Origin: SZUA-36 sp963749115
Lineage (GTDB): Bacteria > Pseudomonadota > Gammaproteobacteria > Xanthomonadales > SZUA-36
DNA: 64,000 nt
Assembly: GCA_963749115.1 (NCBI GenBank)
Contig: CAVVLP010000010.1
Span: 124,001 to 188,000 of the forward strand
Reading direction: 5' to 3'
The notes under the pieces were generated by a model. The model made no database searches. It saw nothing but the letters and a program-made list of their open reading frames with translations, and had not been told where the DNA came from. Every line of letters starts with the position of its first letter. Position 1 is the first letter of the stretch. Below are positions 18,066-26,390 of this stretch, piece after piece. The translations under genes were made by a program, and so were the position numbers.

Positions 18066-19056
18066 GAGTTCGTTGCAACGGCAGTCTGAGTGTAAAACGG
18101 CTACCGGGCTCCAGTGGTGCATAGGTCAAAAGACCTTTATGCGCTGCTGCAATCTGTTGTGCCAACGCGAGACCCAGGCCCGTCCCGTCACGCCGACCGG
18201 TGACCAGGGGCAAAAACAGCATGCCACGCAACGCTTCCGGTACACCACAACCATTGTCCTTTATATCCAGGCGGACAACTCGACCCATACCCGGCTGTAG
18301 CAGCGTGATGTCATAGTCAACCCGGCTTCGAATTTCGATTTCGGTTGCACCCGCCTGAAACGCGTTTCGTAACAGGTTCAGAAACACTTGCCGCAAGGCT
18401 GATGAATCCGCCGATATCATCGGAATGCTGGGATCATAGTTCTGAATAATTTTTACACTTTCGGCAGATTCCAAACGTAATAATTCGGTGGTTTCGTGCA
18501 GCACAAAATGGATGTCAAGCGGTTGAAAATCGAGCTCGGACTGCCCGAATCGCGCCAGCAATTCGTCAATCCGATCCACCTCGCGCATGATCAGTTCAGC
18601 CAGCGAACCCAGTTCGCGATCGGCCAGTTCAGCAGCAATCATTTGCGCGGCACCACGGATTCCGCCCAAGGGGTTACGAATCTCATGCCCCAGGTTGCGT
18701 CTTATCAGATCCATCATTCCGGTTTGCAACTCACGCTGCTGCATTTTGTTTTGCTGTTGTTGCCATTTGAGATCGTAAAACTCCAGCAATAAACCCTGCC
18801 CCGTAACGGGTTGAATCGTACAGCCGAACAGACCGCCTGCCAGTTTGCACTCACTCAGATGACGGCCACGCTGCTCGCTGGCGGTTGCGGAAATAGCCTC
18901 TGATAGTTCATCCGGAATGCCACCAATATCCCGGAACAACCAGCCATGGACACGCTCCCTGCCGGTCGCAAGACAATGCTCGGCGGCTGCGTTCATGGCC
19001 CGGACACAGCCCAGGTCATCCAATTGAACTACTGCTGTAGAAAGCGAATCAAGCAT
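18058..19056 (-). CDS. ntrB: nitrogen regulation sensor kinase NtrB
   Basis: The 332-residue cytoplasmic kinase/phosphatase has an N-terminal PAS-like region (LDSLSTAVVQLDDLG), then the H-box LGHEIRNPLGGIRGAAQ with phospho-accepting H124. A HATPase domain follows, with N-box FLNLLRNAFQAG, DNGCGVP and GTGLGLALAQQ. NtrB phosphorylates or dephosphorylates NtrC according to PII state. The start at 19056 is the first available, since a stop lies a few codons upstream in frame; the DUF4124 gene ends 24 bases upstream, giving one probable operon. Confidence 0.92.
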   Translation of the reverse strand: MLDSLSTAVVQLDDLGCVRAMNAAAEHCLATGRERVHGWLFRDIGGIPDELSEAISATASEQRGRHLSECKLAGGLFGCTIQPVTGQGLLLEFYDLKWQQQQNKMQQRELQTGMMDLIRRNLGHEIRNPLGGIRGAAQMIAAELADRELGSLAELIMREVDRIDELLARFGQSELDFQPLDIHFVLHETTELLRLESAESVKIIQNYDPSIPMISADSSALRQVFLNLLRNAFQAGATEIEIRSRVDYDITLLQPGMGRVVRLDIKDNGCGVPEALRGMLFLPLVTGRRDGTGLGLALAQQIAAAHKGLLTYAPLEPGSRFTLRLPLQRTHD

Positions 19057-19080
19057 GAGAATGGGATGATCGGCATGGCC

Positions 19081-19680
19081 TCAACTGCCCCTCGGGCCGA
19101 CACGCGGACGATTGTAAAGACCGGGTTGCCTGACGAAAAACGTGATGGGTTGTGCAGTGGCAATAGTGCGGTTTCTCCGGTCTCTGATCTCAGCTGTTAT
19201 GATGTGTTCACCGCGCTCCAGCCCGACGAGTGGAACCATTGCCTGGGCTGTAGTTGTGTGAAGGTTGCCATCTATGAATATCATGACCTGCATACCGTCC
19301 TGCAAATCGTTACTTGTCCTCCAGGCAACTGCAATAGGTCCGTCCGGTGCCCAGACTGATTCTTCGGACTGCGGTGAAATGATTTCAAAATCCCTGTAAC
19401 TCTGGCGCAGCGACCTGATCGTCTCCTCCGCTGGCTCTGCATCGACTCCCGCCGCTGCAGCTGCCTGGCGGGCAGTCGTCTCATATTCAGGTGTTTCAAC
19501 CACACTAATTGCTGGAAGATCCAACGGTTTGGATCCATCCCCGGGTGGTATGTCAGTAAATGTGACATTTCCATTTTCGTCAACGACTTTGTACACCTGT
19601 GCCATCAGCGAGCTGGTTGTCATTGCCAGCAAAAATGTCAACAGGATCATGAGAAGCTCTTTGTGTGTATTAAGTTTCAT
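19081..19680 (-). CDS. DUF4124 domain secreted protein
   Basis: The start at 19680 gives a signal peptide (ILLTFLLAMTTSSLMA) directly followed by the DUF4124 motif VYKVVDENGNVTFTD, which supports this choice over upstream starts. Residues of about 60-100 are low-complexity and alanine/glutamate rich, and the rest (EIISPQSEESVW to ITFFVRQP) looks like an immunoglobulin-like beta domain. DUF4124 proteins commonly lie beside glnA-ntrBC in gammaproteobacteria, but the function is unknown. It is downstream of glnA and upstream of ntrB on the same strand. Confidence 0.8.
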   Translation of the reverse strand: MKLNTHKELLMILLTFLLAMTTSSLMAQVYKVVDENGNVTFTDIPPGDGSKPLDLPAISVVETPEYETTARQAAAAAGVDAEPAEETIRSLRQSYRDFEIISPQSEESVWAPDGPIAVAWRTSNDLQDGMQVMIFIDGNLHTTTAQAMVPLVGLERGEHIITAEIRDRRNRTIATAQPITFFVRQPGLYNRPRVGPRGS

Positions 19681-19768
19681 CGTCAGACTCCAGTTTGATA
19701 CCGGTTGTGTGCGCCCTGCATCCCGCAGGGCGCGCCGATTTCCTTGGAACTGCCGAATAACAGCTCCT

Positions 19769-21178
19769 CTATATAGAATAATACATATCAAACTCTACCG
19801 GATGGGTAGACATGCGGAAACGCGTGACCTCTTCCATCTTGAGTTCGATATAAGCATCAATCAGGTCATCATCAAAGACACCGCCGGCCTTCAGAAAATC
19901 CCTGTCGGCGTCCAGCGCTTCGAGGGCCTGGGCAAGACTGGCGCAGACCGTCGGAATATTTTTGACTTCCTCGGAAGGCAGGTCGTAAAGATCCTTGTCC
20001 ATGGCCGGACCCGGATCAATCTTGTTAAGGATACCGTCAAGGCCAGCCATCATATACGCAGCAAACATCAGGTAGGCATTACCTGCAGGGTCACCAAAAC
20101 GCACCTCGATTCGACGCCCTTTCGGGTTGCCAACATGGGGAATACGGCAGGATGCTGATCGGTTACGGGCCGAATAGGCCAGCATCACCGGTGCTTCAAA
20201 ACCCGGCACCAGGCGCTTGTAACTGTTGGTGGAGGCATTCGCAAATGCATTCAGGGCACGTGCGTGTTTGAAAATACCACCGATATAGTGCAAAGCCGTC
20301 GTTGATAAACCGCCGTATTCTTCACCGGCGAACATGTTTTCGCCACCCTTGAATAAAGACATGTGTACATGCATACCGGAGCCGTTATCGCCAACCAGTG
20401 GCTTGGGCATAAACGTGGCCGTGCGGCCGGATTCATGTGCGGCGTTGTGGGTCGCATACTTGAACATCAGCATTTCGTCTGCCTTGCGGGTCAAGGTAGC
20501 GAACCTGGTGCCGATCTCACACTGGCCGGCGGTACCCACTTCATGGTGATGCACTTCAACCTCCACACCCATTTTATCGAGAATTTCGCAAATGGTTGAG
20601 CGCAGGTCATGCAAGCTATCCACCGGTGGAACCGGGAAATAACCACCTTTAACACGTGGCCGGTGACCGTGATTGCCGCCTTCGTATTCCGAACCGGTAT
20701 TCCATGCACCTTCTTCCGAATCGATGTTGTAGAACGTCGAATGCATATCCGTACCAAAACTGACGCTATCGAATACGAAGAACTCCGGCTCCGGGCCGAA
20801 GTAAGCCGCATCGGCGACACCGGTGGATTGCAGGTAGGCTTCAGCGCGCTTGGCCAGCGAACGCGGGCAACGGTTATAGCCTTCCATGGTATCCGGCTCA
20901 AGGACATCACAACGAATAATCATTGTCTTATGCTCCATGAATGGATCCATAACGGCAGAATCAATATCCGGCATCAGCACCATGTCTGATTCGTTGATAC
21001 CCTTCCAGCCCTTAATGGAAGAACCATCGAACATTTTTCCTTCTTCAAAAAAATCTTCATCAGCCATGGCCACGGGCATGCTGACGTGCTGTTCTTTGCC
21101 TGAGGTATCACAAAACCGTAAATCGACGAATACAACCTCTTCATCGGCGATCATTTTCTGTATGTTTTCTATGCTCAT
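19769..21178 (-). CDS. glnA: glutamine synthetase type I
   Basis: The 469-residue enzyme makes glutamine from glutamate, ammonia and ATP as a dodecamer. Visible motifs are FDGSSIKGWKGINESDM, the metal-site FGPEPEFFVFD, GNHGHRPRVKGGYFPVPP, HHHEVGTAGQCEIG, the ATP-binding AHESGRTATFMPKP, and NRSASCRIPHVGNPKGRRIEVRFGD. The DKDLYDLPSEE segment holds the tyrosine normally adenylylated by GlnE, so activity is probably controlled that way. A GGAA ribosome site precedes the start, and a sigma-54 promoter and NtrC-type sites lie upstream, so transcription is likely nitrogen-regulated. Confidence 0.96.
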   Translation of the reverse strand: MSIENIQKMIADEEVVFVDLRFCDTSGKEQHVSMPVAMADEDFFEEGKMFDGSSIKGWKGINESDMVLMPDIDSAVMDPFMEHKTMIIRCDVLEPDTMEGYNRCPRSLAKRAEAYLQSTGVADAAYFGPEPEFFVFDSVSFGTDMHSTFYNIDSEEGAWNTGSEYEGGNHGHRPRVKGGYFPVPPVDSLHDLRSTICEILDKMGVEVEVHHHEVGTAGQCEIGTRFATLTRKADEMLMFKYATHNAAHESGRTATFMPKPLVGDNGSGMHVHMSLFKGGENMFAGEEYGGLSTTALHYIGGIFKHARALNAFANASTNSYKRLVPGFEAPVMLAYSARNRSASCRIPHVGNPKGRRIEVRFGDPAGNAYLMFAAYMMAGLDGILNKIDPGPAMDKDLYDLPSEEVKNIPTVCASLAQALEALDADRDFLKAGGVFDDDLIDAYIELKMEEVTRFRMSTHPVEFDMYYSI

Positions 21179-21233
21179 GTCGTTGTTCCTATGCTGTTAC
21201 CTTGATAGATGTCCAAAACGGGTCGGTATATAA

Positions 21234-21250
21234 ATGCAGAAGTCGTGCCA
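21234..21250 (-). promoter_or_regulatory. sigma-54 promoter of glnA
   Basis: On the minus strand the sequence TGGCACGACTTCTGCAT matches the RpoN consensus at nearly every position, with the GG and GC dinucleotides exactly ten bases apart. The predicted start would be about 45 bases before the glnA ATG. With intact NtrC and NtrB encoded downstream, this is a well-supported nitrogen-regulated promoter. Confidence 0.85.
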
Positions 21251-21268
21251 ACAAAAAGAACGGATGCA

Positions 21269-21288
21269 TTTGAATTATCTAATTCAAA
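21269..21288. promoter_or_regulatory. perfect AT-rich palindrome upstream of glnA promoter
   Basis: TTTGAATTA and its exact complement flank a two-base centre, 19 bases upstream of the sigma-54 element. The symmetry and position fit an operator for a dimeric regulator, or simply an AT-rich region aiding DNA bending. No known regulator is assigned. Confidence 0.4.
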
Positions 21289-21384
21289 ATACGGATTTTA
21301 GATGCATTTTCACAACATTAAGCCGCATGTTGATGGCTTTTGTAACATCCAACAAGAGACCCTGCATTTGCTGAATTCGGCAAC

Positions 21385-21430
21385 GCACCGTTATGGAACC
21401 AATCCTGTTAATTATGCACTGTTTTGGTGC
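21385..21430. promoter_or_regulatory. two NtrC-type enhancer sites upstream of glnA
   Basis: TGCACTGTTTTGGTGC at 21415-21430 matches the NtrC consensus (GCAC, a 4-5 base spacer, TGGTGC). A weaker copy with the same spacing, GCACCGTTATGGAAC, is at 21385-21399. Their centres are about 30 bases apart, close to three helical turns and similar to the paired NtrC sites of enteric glnA. They lie about 165-200 bases upstream of the predicted start. Confidence 0.7.
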
Positions 21431-21438
21431 GCACGTCT

Positions 21439-22230
21439 CTAAAAAGCGATCCAAAGTAGAGCCACACCGAGGGCGAGACGATAAATTACAAAAGGTACCA
21501 GGCCAACCCGTTGCAAAAGAGCAAGAAATGCTGCAATACACAGCCAACCTGCGAGGGCCGAAAGCAGGATGGCCAGGCTGAACTGAAACCAGTCGATGGG
21601 GGCGTTATGCACAAGCATCTGCAACACCCCATAAGCACCGGCGGCGGCGATGACCGGGATCGAAAGGAGGAATGAGAAACGCGCTGCCGTGTCGGCATCA
21701 AACCCCAGCATACGACCCATGGTCATCGTGATTCCGGATCGCGAAGTTCCCGGCACCAGCGCCATCATTTGCGCCAGGCCGATCAAAAGACCGGTTTTCA
21801 TATTCATATCAGCAAGCAGTTTGTTACGTGCAAAACGGGCATCCGCCCACCACAACAACAGGCCAAAACCTATGGTGCTGAAAGCAATCACGCGGATATC
21901 CCTGAGCGATGACTCAACCAGGTTGTGGAACAGGCCACCGGCAACAATTGCAGGAATACTGGCTACGATCAGGATCAATCCCAGTTTACGCGAGGCCTCG
22001 TTTCCCTTGCTGGCTGCAAACCAGGGCGTCAGCATATTCCAGAGATCCTTACGGAAATAAACCACTACTGCAAGCAAGGTTCCCAGGTGCGTAGCGACAT
22101 CAAACACCAGGCCCTGGTCAGGCCAATTGAAGACCTTGCTACCCAGGATCAGGTGCGCAGAACTGGATACCGGCAAAAACTCCGTCAAGCCCTGGATCAG
22201 GGAAAGAACAATTATCTGGATCAGTGTCAT
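21439..22230 (-). CDS. uppP: undecaprenyl-diphosphatase UppP/BacA
   Basis: The 263-residue integral membrane protein removes a phosphate from undecaprenyl diphosphate to recycle the peptidoglycan lipid carrier. The two signature motifs are LTEFLPVSSSAHLIL near residues 16-30 and MALVPGTSRSGITMTMGR near 155-172, with catalytic glutamate, serine and arginine visible. Hydrophobic segments are spread through the whole length. The ATG overlaps the stop of the upstream sugar dehydrogenase gene by four bases, so the two may be co-transcribed. Confidence 0.93.
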   Translation of the reverse strand: MTLIQIIVLSLIQGLTEFLPVSSSAHLILGSKVFNWPDQGLVFDVATHLGTLLAVVVYFRKDLWNMLTPWFAASKGNEASRKLGLILIVASIPAIVAGGLFHNLVESSLRDIRVIAFSTIGFGLLLWWADARFARNKLLADMNMKTGLLIGLAQMMALVPGTSRSGITMTMGRMLGFDADTAARFSFLLSIPVIAAAGAYGVLQMLVHNAPIDWFQFSLAILLSALAGWLCIAAFLALLQRVGLVPFVIYRLALGVALLWIAF

Positions 22231-23324
22231 TGTGAATAGCTGATCCGGTAAATCACACCTGCGAGATCATCTGATACCAATAGTGCGCCGTCGGGCATTA
22301 CCAGCACGTCATTGGGACGCCCCCAGACCTCCTGGCCCTGTAACCAACCGGACGCAAACACCTTTTTATCCAGCACCTTGCCATCGGGTTGTACATCCAG
22401 AACAAGAATCTGGTAACCGATTTTTTCAGTCCGGTTCCATGAACCATGCTGGGTGATAAACAGGCGGTTGTTGTATTCAGCGTGGAACATATTACCGGTA
22501 TAAAACGCCAGGCCCAGGGCAGCACTGTGTGGGGCGAGTTTCGCAACCGGCGGCGTATAATCCGCGCAATCCTTACCCTTACCAAACTCCTCGTCTAACA
22601 GATCACCCTGGTGGCAATAGGGAATTCCAAAATGCATACCTGCCCGTGGCGCGTAATTCAGCTCATCTGCAGGCAGGTCATCGCCGAGCATATCCCGGCC
22701 ATTATCGGTGAACCACAATTGACCATTTTCGGGATGAAAGGCCAGACCCACGCTGTTGCGCACGCCTTTTGCGTATACATCCATGCCACTGCCATCGGGG
22801 TTCATGCGGCGTATTTCACCAAAACCTTCTTCATCACAACTATTGCAGGGCACACCGACCGGGATATACAGCTTGCCATCGGACCCAAACCGCAGGTACT
22901 TCCAGCCGTGATGCTTTTTATCGGGCAACGCATCAGTCACGACCACCGGCTCCGGCGGTTGATCCAGGTGGACCTCAATATCGTCATAGCGAAGTATCTT
23001 ATCGACCGCACCCACGTATAACGCGCCGTCACGGAACTCGAGACCTGAAGGCATATTGAGACCCTTGTCTATCAACCTGACGGTTTCTGCCTTTTGGTCA
23101 CCATCGGCATCGGTCACCGCCCAGAGCTTGCCGGCCTTCCGGCTACCAACAAAAAGCGTACCGGCATCCCCGAGCGCCATCTGACGGGCGTTTTCCACAC
23201 CTTCCGCATAAATTTCGATGCTAAAACCGGGCGGCAACTCAATCTGATCCAAATGAATATCTGCAAGCGCAACTTCGACCAGCAGGACCCCAACAATTAA
23301 CAACGCAAAATCATGTTTTTTCAT
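22227..23324 (-). CDS. secreted PQQ-type sugar (sorbosone) dehydrogenase
   Basis: The start at 23324 begins a signal peptide (KHDFALLIVGVLLVEVALA). The mature part is a six-bladed propeller of the soluble glucose/sorbosone dehydrogenase family: LPPGFSIEIYAEGVENARQMAL, LFVGSR, KHHGWKYLRFGSDGKLYIPVGVPCN, GVRNSVGLAFHPENGQLWFTDNGRD, FITQHGSWNR and VWGRPNDVLVMPDGALLVSDD. Members oxidise sugars or related alcohols in the periplasm with PQQ. The true substrate is unknown, and no PQQ synthesis genes are in the window. Two CNSC-region cysteines could form a disulfide. Confidence 0.82.
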   Translation of the reverse strand: MKKHDFALLIVGVLLVEVALADIHLDQIELPPGFSIEIYAEGVENARQMALGDAGTLFVGSRKAGKLWAVTDADGDQKAETVRLIDKGLNMPSGLEFRDGALYVGAVDKILRYDDIEVHLDQPPEPVVVTDALPDKKHHGWKYLRFGSDGKLYIPVGVPCNSCDEEGFGEIRRMNPDGSGMDVYAKGVRNSVGLAFHPENGQLWFTDNGRDMLGDDLPADELNYAPRAGMHFGIPYCHQGDLLDEEFGKGKDCADYTPPVAKLAPHSAALGLAFYTGNMFHAEYNNRLFITQHGSWNRTEKIGYQILVLDVQPDGKVLDKKVFASGWLQGQEVWGRPNDVLVMPDGALLVSDDLAGVIYRISYSQ

Positions 23325-23484
23325 GGCCGCTATGGTAACAGCAGGTGCATCACTCAGCACCTATCAAACCAAATGACTTCCAATCCCCTGTGGCAGGTAA
23401 GTGGCACACACCCCAAACCCTTTCAAATGTGTTAAGGCAAAGCCTTTCAACATCCAATAGAATGCACTCTTCCGTGAGACTCTG

Positions 23485-26040
23485 ATGGAGTTGACAGTGC
23501 GCTTATTAACCGTTTTTCTGGGTATTTTCCTCGGCTTTTTTGTAAATTCTGCCGTGCTTGGAAAGACCTCTGCCGAGTACCTGCCTGCAGACGCAGAACT
23601 TGATTCATCGATCCCATCACCGGAATCCCTGCTTGGTTGGGAGCCCGGTGACTGGAGGATTCAACACCCCCAACTGGTGCAATACATGCAAACCCTGGCC
23701 GCGAATTCGGATCGCGTCAGCATCAAGGTCACGGGGCACACCTATCAGCAGAAACCACTCCTGCAGGTGATCATCAGTTCGAAAGAAAACCAGGCAAAAC
23801 TCGAGTCACTTCGCCAGGCACACCTGAAAGGGGCCACCAATGGCGACCCTGATGCACCGTTGGTGGTATGGCTGGGTTACAGCGTACACGGTGATGAATC
23901 CAGCGGCAGCAATGCAGCGCCAATTGTTGCCTGGTACCTGGCCGCTTCCCGCTCGGAATATGTAAAGAACCTGCTTAAAAATACGATAATCATCCTGGAT
24001 CCCAGCCTGAACCCGGACGGTCTTGACCGCTTTGCGACCTGGTCCAACTCCAATAAAAGCTTTAATTCAGTGGGTGACCGCAATGGCCGAATCCACCACC
24101 AGGACTGGCCCGGTGGCAGAACCAACCACTACCTGTTTGACCTGAATCGCGACTGGTTGACGCTGGTGCACCCCGAATCCCGCGCGCGCATTACCGAATA
24201 CCACCGCTGGCTTCCACACATCATCACCGACCACCATGAAACCGGTGACGATGGCTTTTTCTTCCAACCCGGAGTGCCCACAAGGCAACACCCGCTGACC
24301 ACGGCAGAAAACCTCGAAATGACACGTGCGTTAGTGCCGTACCACGCGCAGAGTTTCGATAGTGCCGGAGAAATGTATTTCACCGAAGACACCTACGATG
24401 ATTTTTTCTACGGCAAGGGTTCAACCTACCCGGATATCAACGGCAGTATCGGTATATTGTTTGAACAACCCCGCGCAAACGGCCCGGTTTACAACCGCAA
24501 AAATGGCCAATTAGAGTTTACCGAGGCTGTTCACAACCACGTACGCATGTCGCTCTCCACGCTTAAAGGTGCGTATGAACTTGGCAACGAGTTCAAAAAT
24601 TACCAGGCCGGCTTTTTCAAGACCATGCGGCAAAGGGCCGCAAAAGCGGGCTTCCAGGGGTGGGTGATCGGTGATGGCAATGACCCGGCAAAAGCCCTTG
24701 AATTGATGGACCTGTTCAAACGGCACCAGGTTGAGTTTCAAACACTTGATGCCGAAGTTGATGTGGATGGCAAGGTATTTAAACCCGGACACGCCTGGGT
24801 TATCCCCGTGAACCAGCGCCAGTTCGGTCTGGCGCAGGCCATGCTGGAAACCCGCAGCACGTTCCAAGACAACACGTTTTACGATGTGTCGGCATGGAAC
24901 CTGCCCATGGCTTACAACCTGCCAATGGCAAAACTGGCCAGGTTACCGGCCACTTCGAACGATAAGCCCATGCAGACACCCGCCACACCGGACCCCGGTG
25001 CTGTCGCGTGGGTAATTTCCTGGCAACAATTGAATGCACCCGCCACACTGCAAAATTTGCTGGAAGCAGGTGCAACAGTGCGTGCCGCCACAAAGCCATT
25101 TAGCATCGATGACGGCTCCAAAACCGTGTCGTTTGGCGAAGGCAGCCTGGTTTTGCTTGCAGGTCTGCAGGATAAGGAAAAGGCCGGTGTCATTTTAGAT
25201 ACGCTCAAACAGGCCGATGTCAGCATCCACTCATTCAATAGCCAACTGACCAAGACCGGGCCAGGTCTTGGCACCAGCCATTTCAAAAAGATCCCCGTGA
25301 TTAAGCCACTGCTGATCGTTGGACGGGGTACGCGTGCCTACGATGCCGGTGAAGCCTGGTTTCAGCTGGATCAACGCCTTGGCGTACCCCCGGTGATGGT
25401 TGATATGTCACGATTGAAGTCGATTGACCTGCATGACTATACCCACCTGTTGATGGTGGAGGGCAAATACTCTGACATCGGCAAGAATTTGAAGAGGGAC
25501 ATCACCGCCTGGGTGAGCGATGGCGGCATACTGGTGACCATACAGGGCGCCGCTACCTGGGCTGAATCACTTTGTTTCAACTCTGATGACTGCTCTGAAG
25601 ATGAGAAGGATAAAGAACCCGCTCAGGAGCAACAAAAAGCAGTGGCCTACGCTGACTTCGATGACCAAAAAGCCCAACGCACCATCGGTGGGGCAATCGT
25701 CGAAGCACGGCTTGATAACACCCATCCCATCGCTTTCGGTTACAACGATAAAATGCCACTCTTCCGCCGGGGCAGCACGCTGCTGAAAGCCAGTGAAAAC
25801 CCGTTTGCCACACCGGTACGCTACACCGAGAAACCACTGTTAAGCGGTTATATCGGTGATCAGCGCCTGGCCGAAATGAGCGGCCAACCCGCGGTTATCG
25901 CCGAACGTCACGGCAAGGGGCTGTTGGTACGTTTTGCCAACAATCCCATCTTCCGGGGTTTCTGGCGCGGATCCGAGCGATTGTGGGTAAATTCCTTGTA
26001 TTTCGGACCATTGGTCAAAACGACGGAACTACCTGAATAA
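23485..26040 (+). CDS. large secreted M14 family zinc carboxypeptidase
   Basis: The product is 851 residues from the ATG at 23485; a GTG at 23497 with GGAG six bases upstream is an equally good start and begins directly with a signal peptide (LLTVFLGIFLGFF). The catalytic domain has zinc ligands H135 and E138 in YSVHGDESSGSN and a histidine in ITDHHETG near 250, plus NPDGLDRFATW. A long C-terminal half (from about residue 520) resembles a glutamine-amidotransferase-like beta-alpha domain with LLMVEGKYSDIG and DGGILVTIQG. It probably trims peptides in the periplasm. It is the last core gene before the paralogue array. Confidence 0.87.
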   Translation: MELTVRLLTVFLGIFLGFFVNSAVLGKTSAEYLPADAELDSSIPSPESLLGWEPGDWRIQHPQLVQYMQTLAANSDRVSIKVTGHTYQQKPLLQVIISSKENQAKLESLRQAHLKGATNGDPDAPLVVWLGYSVHGDESSGSNAAPIVAWYLAASRSEYVKNLLKNTIIILDPSLNPDGLDRFATWSNSNKSFNSVGDRNGRIHHQDWPGGRTNHYLFDLNRDWLTLVHPESRARITEYHRWLPHIITDHHETGDDGFFFQPGVPTRQHPLTTAENLEMTRALVPYHAQSFDSAGEMYFTEDTYDDFFYGKGSTYPDINGSIGILFEQPRANGPVYNRKNGQLEFTEAVHNHVRMSLSTLKGAYELGNEFKNYQAGFFKTMRQRAAKAGFQGWVIGDGNDPAKALELMDLFKRHQVEFQTLDAEVDVDGKVFKPGHAWVIPVNQRQFGLAQAMLETRSTFQDNTFYDVSAWNLPMAYNLPMAKLARLPATSNDKPMQTPATPDPGAVAWVISWQQLNAPATLQNLLEAGATVRAATKPFSIDDGSKTVSFGEGSLVLLAGLQDKEKAGVILDTLKQADVSIHSFNSQLTKTGPGLGTSHFKKIPVIKPLLIVGRGTRAYDAGEAWFQLDQRLGVPPVMVDMSRLKSIDLHDYTHLLMVEGKYSDIGKNLKRDITAWVSDGGILVTIQGAATWAESLCFNSDDCSEDEKDKEPAQEQQKAVAYADFDDQKAQRTIGGAIVEARLDNTHPIAFGYNDKMPLFRRGSTLLKASENPFATPVRYTEKPLLSGYIGDQRLAEMSGQPAVIAERHGKGLLVRFANNPIFRGFWRGSERLWVNSLYFGPLVKTTELPE

Positions 26041-26386
26041 TTAACAAATTTAGAATGATTTGTATCATTATTGCCTATCATCAACTATAAATAGACACAT
26101 ATATATGTGAAAAACCAAATATTGAGCAGGAAAACACCTAAGGAAATTAACTAATAAATACAAGCCCAGTGTCTGGATGCCAACCTGTTTTCTCACGGAT
26201 GGAGTATTCAGTCAATCGGCCTGTCGTTCGCTGCGGGGGTAGAAACGACGTGTCCTTTTTTGGAAGAACAACAAACCGAAACGTTACGCGTGTCGGCTTC
26301 AATTACCTCATTGTCATCCGGCAATCTGCCCGGATGGCATTTCCACTGTCAGGCACCATCCGCAAATCAAATTGTGGTGGTGTCAT
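26041..26386. other. AT-rich region ahead of the array, probable promoter region
   Basis: This 346-base gap follows the M14 peptidase gene. Its first 120 bases are much more AT-rich than the surroundings and include TATAAAT and the palindrome CACATATATATGTG, so the array promoter is likely here, although no clean -35/-10 pair can be assigned. No intact gene is present. The second half (from 26250) holds a decayed array-gene start, listed separately. Confidence 0.5.
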
Positions 26387-26390
26387 TTGA
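26250..26390 (+). pseudogene. decayed N-terminal fragment of an array paralogue
   Basis: A GTG at 26250 is followed by S-F-F-G-R-T-T-N-R-N-V-T-R-V-G-F-N-Y-L-I, which aligns with the anchor start S-F-F-E-E-L-K-R-R-N-V-F-R-V-G-I-A-Y of the array genes. The start codon is in the right place and most of the RNV-RVG core is kept. DNA similarity to intact starts is visible with small indels. The frame loses similarity after about 25 codons and stops at 26390, so this looks like a relic of an earlier first member. A chance match cannot be fully excluded. Confidence 0.45.

Noticed and set aside
16674..18122. Longer start (18122) for NtrC
   Set aside because: The upstream codons lie deep in ntrB and the receiver starts a few residues after the ATG at 18065, which is the expected family start.
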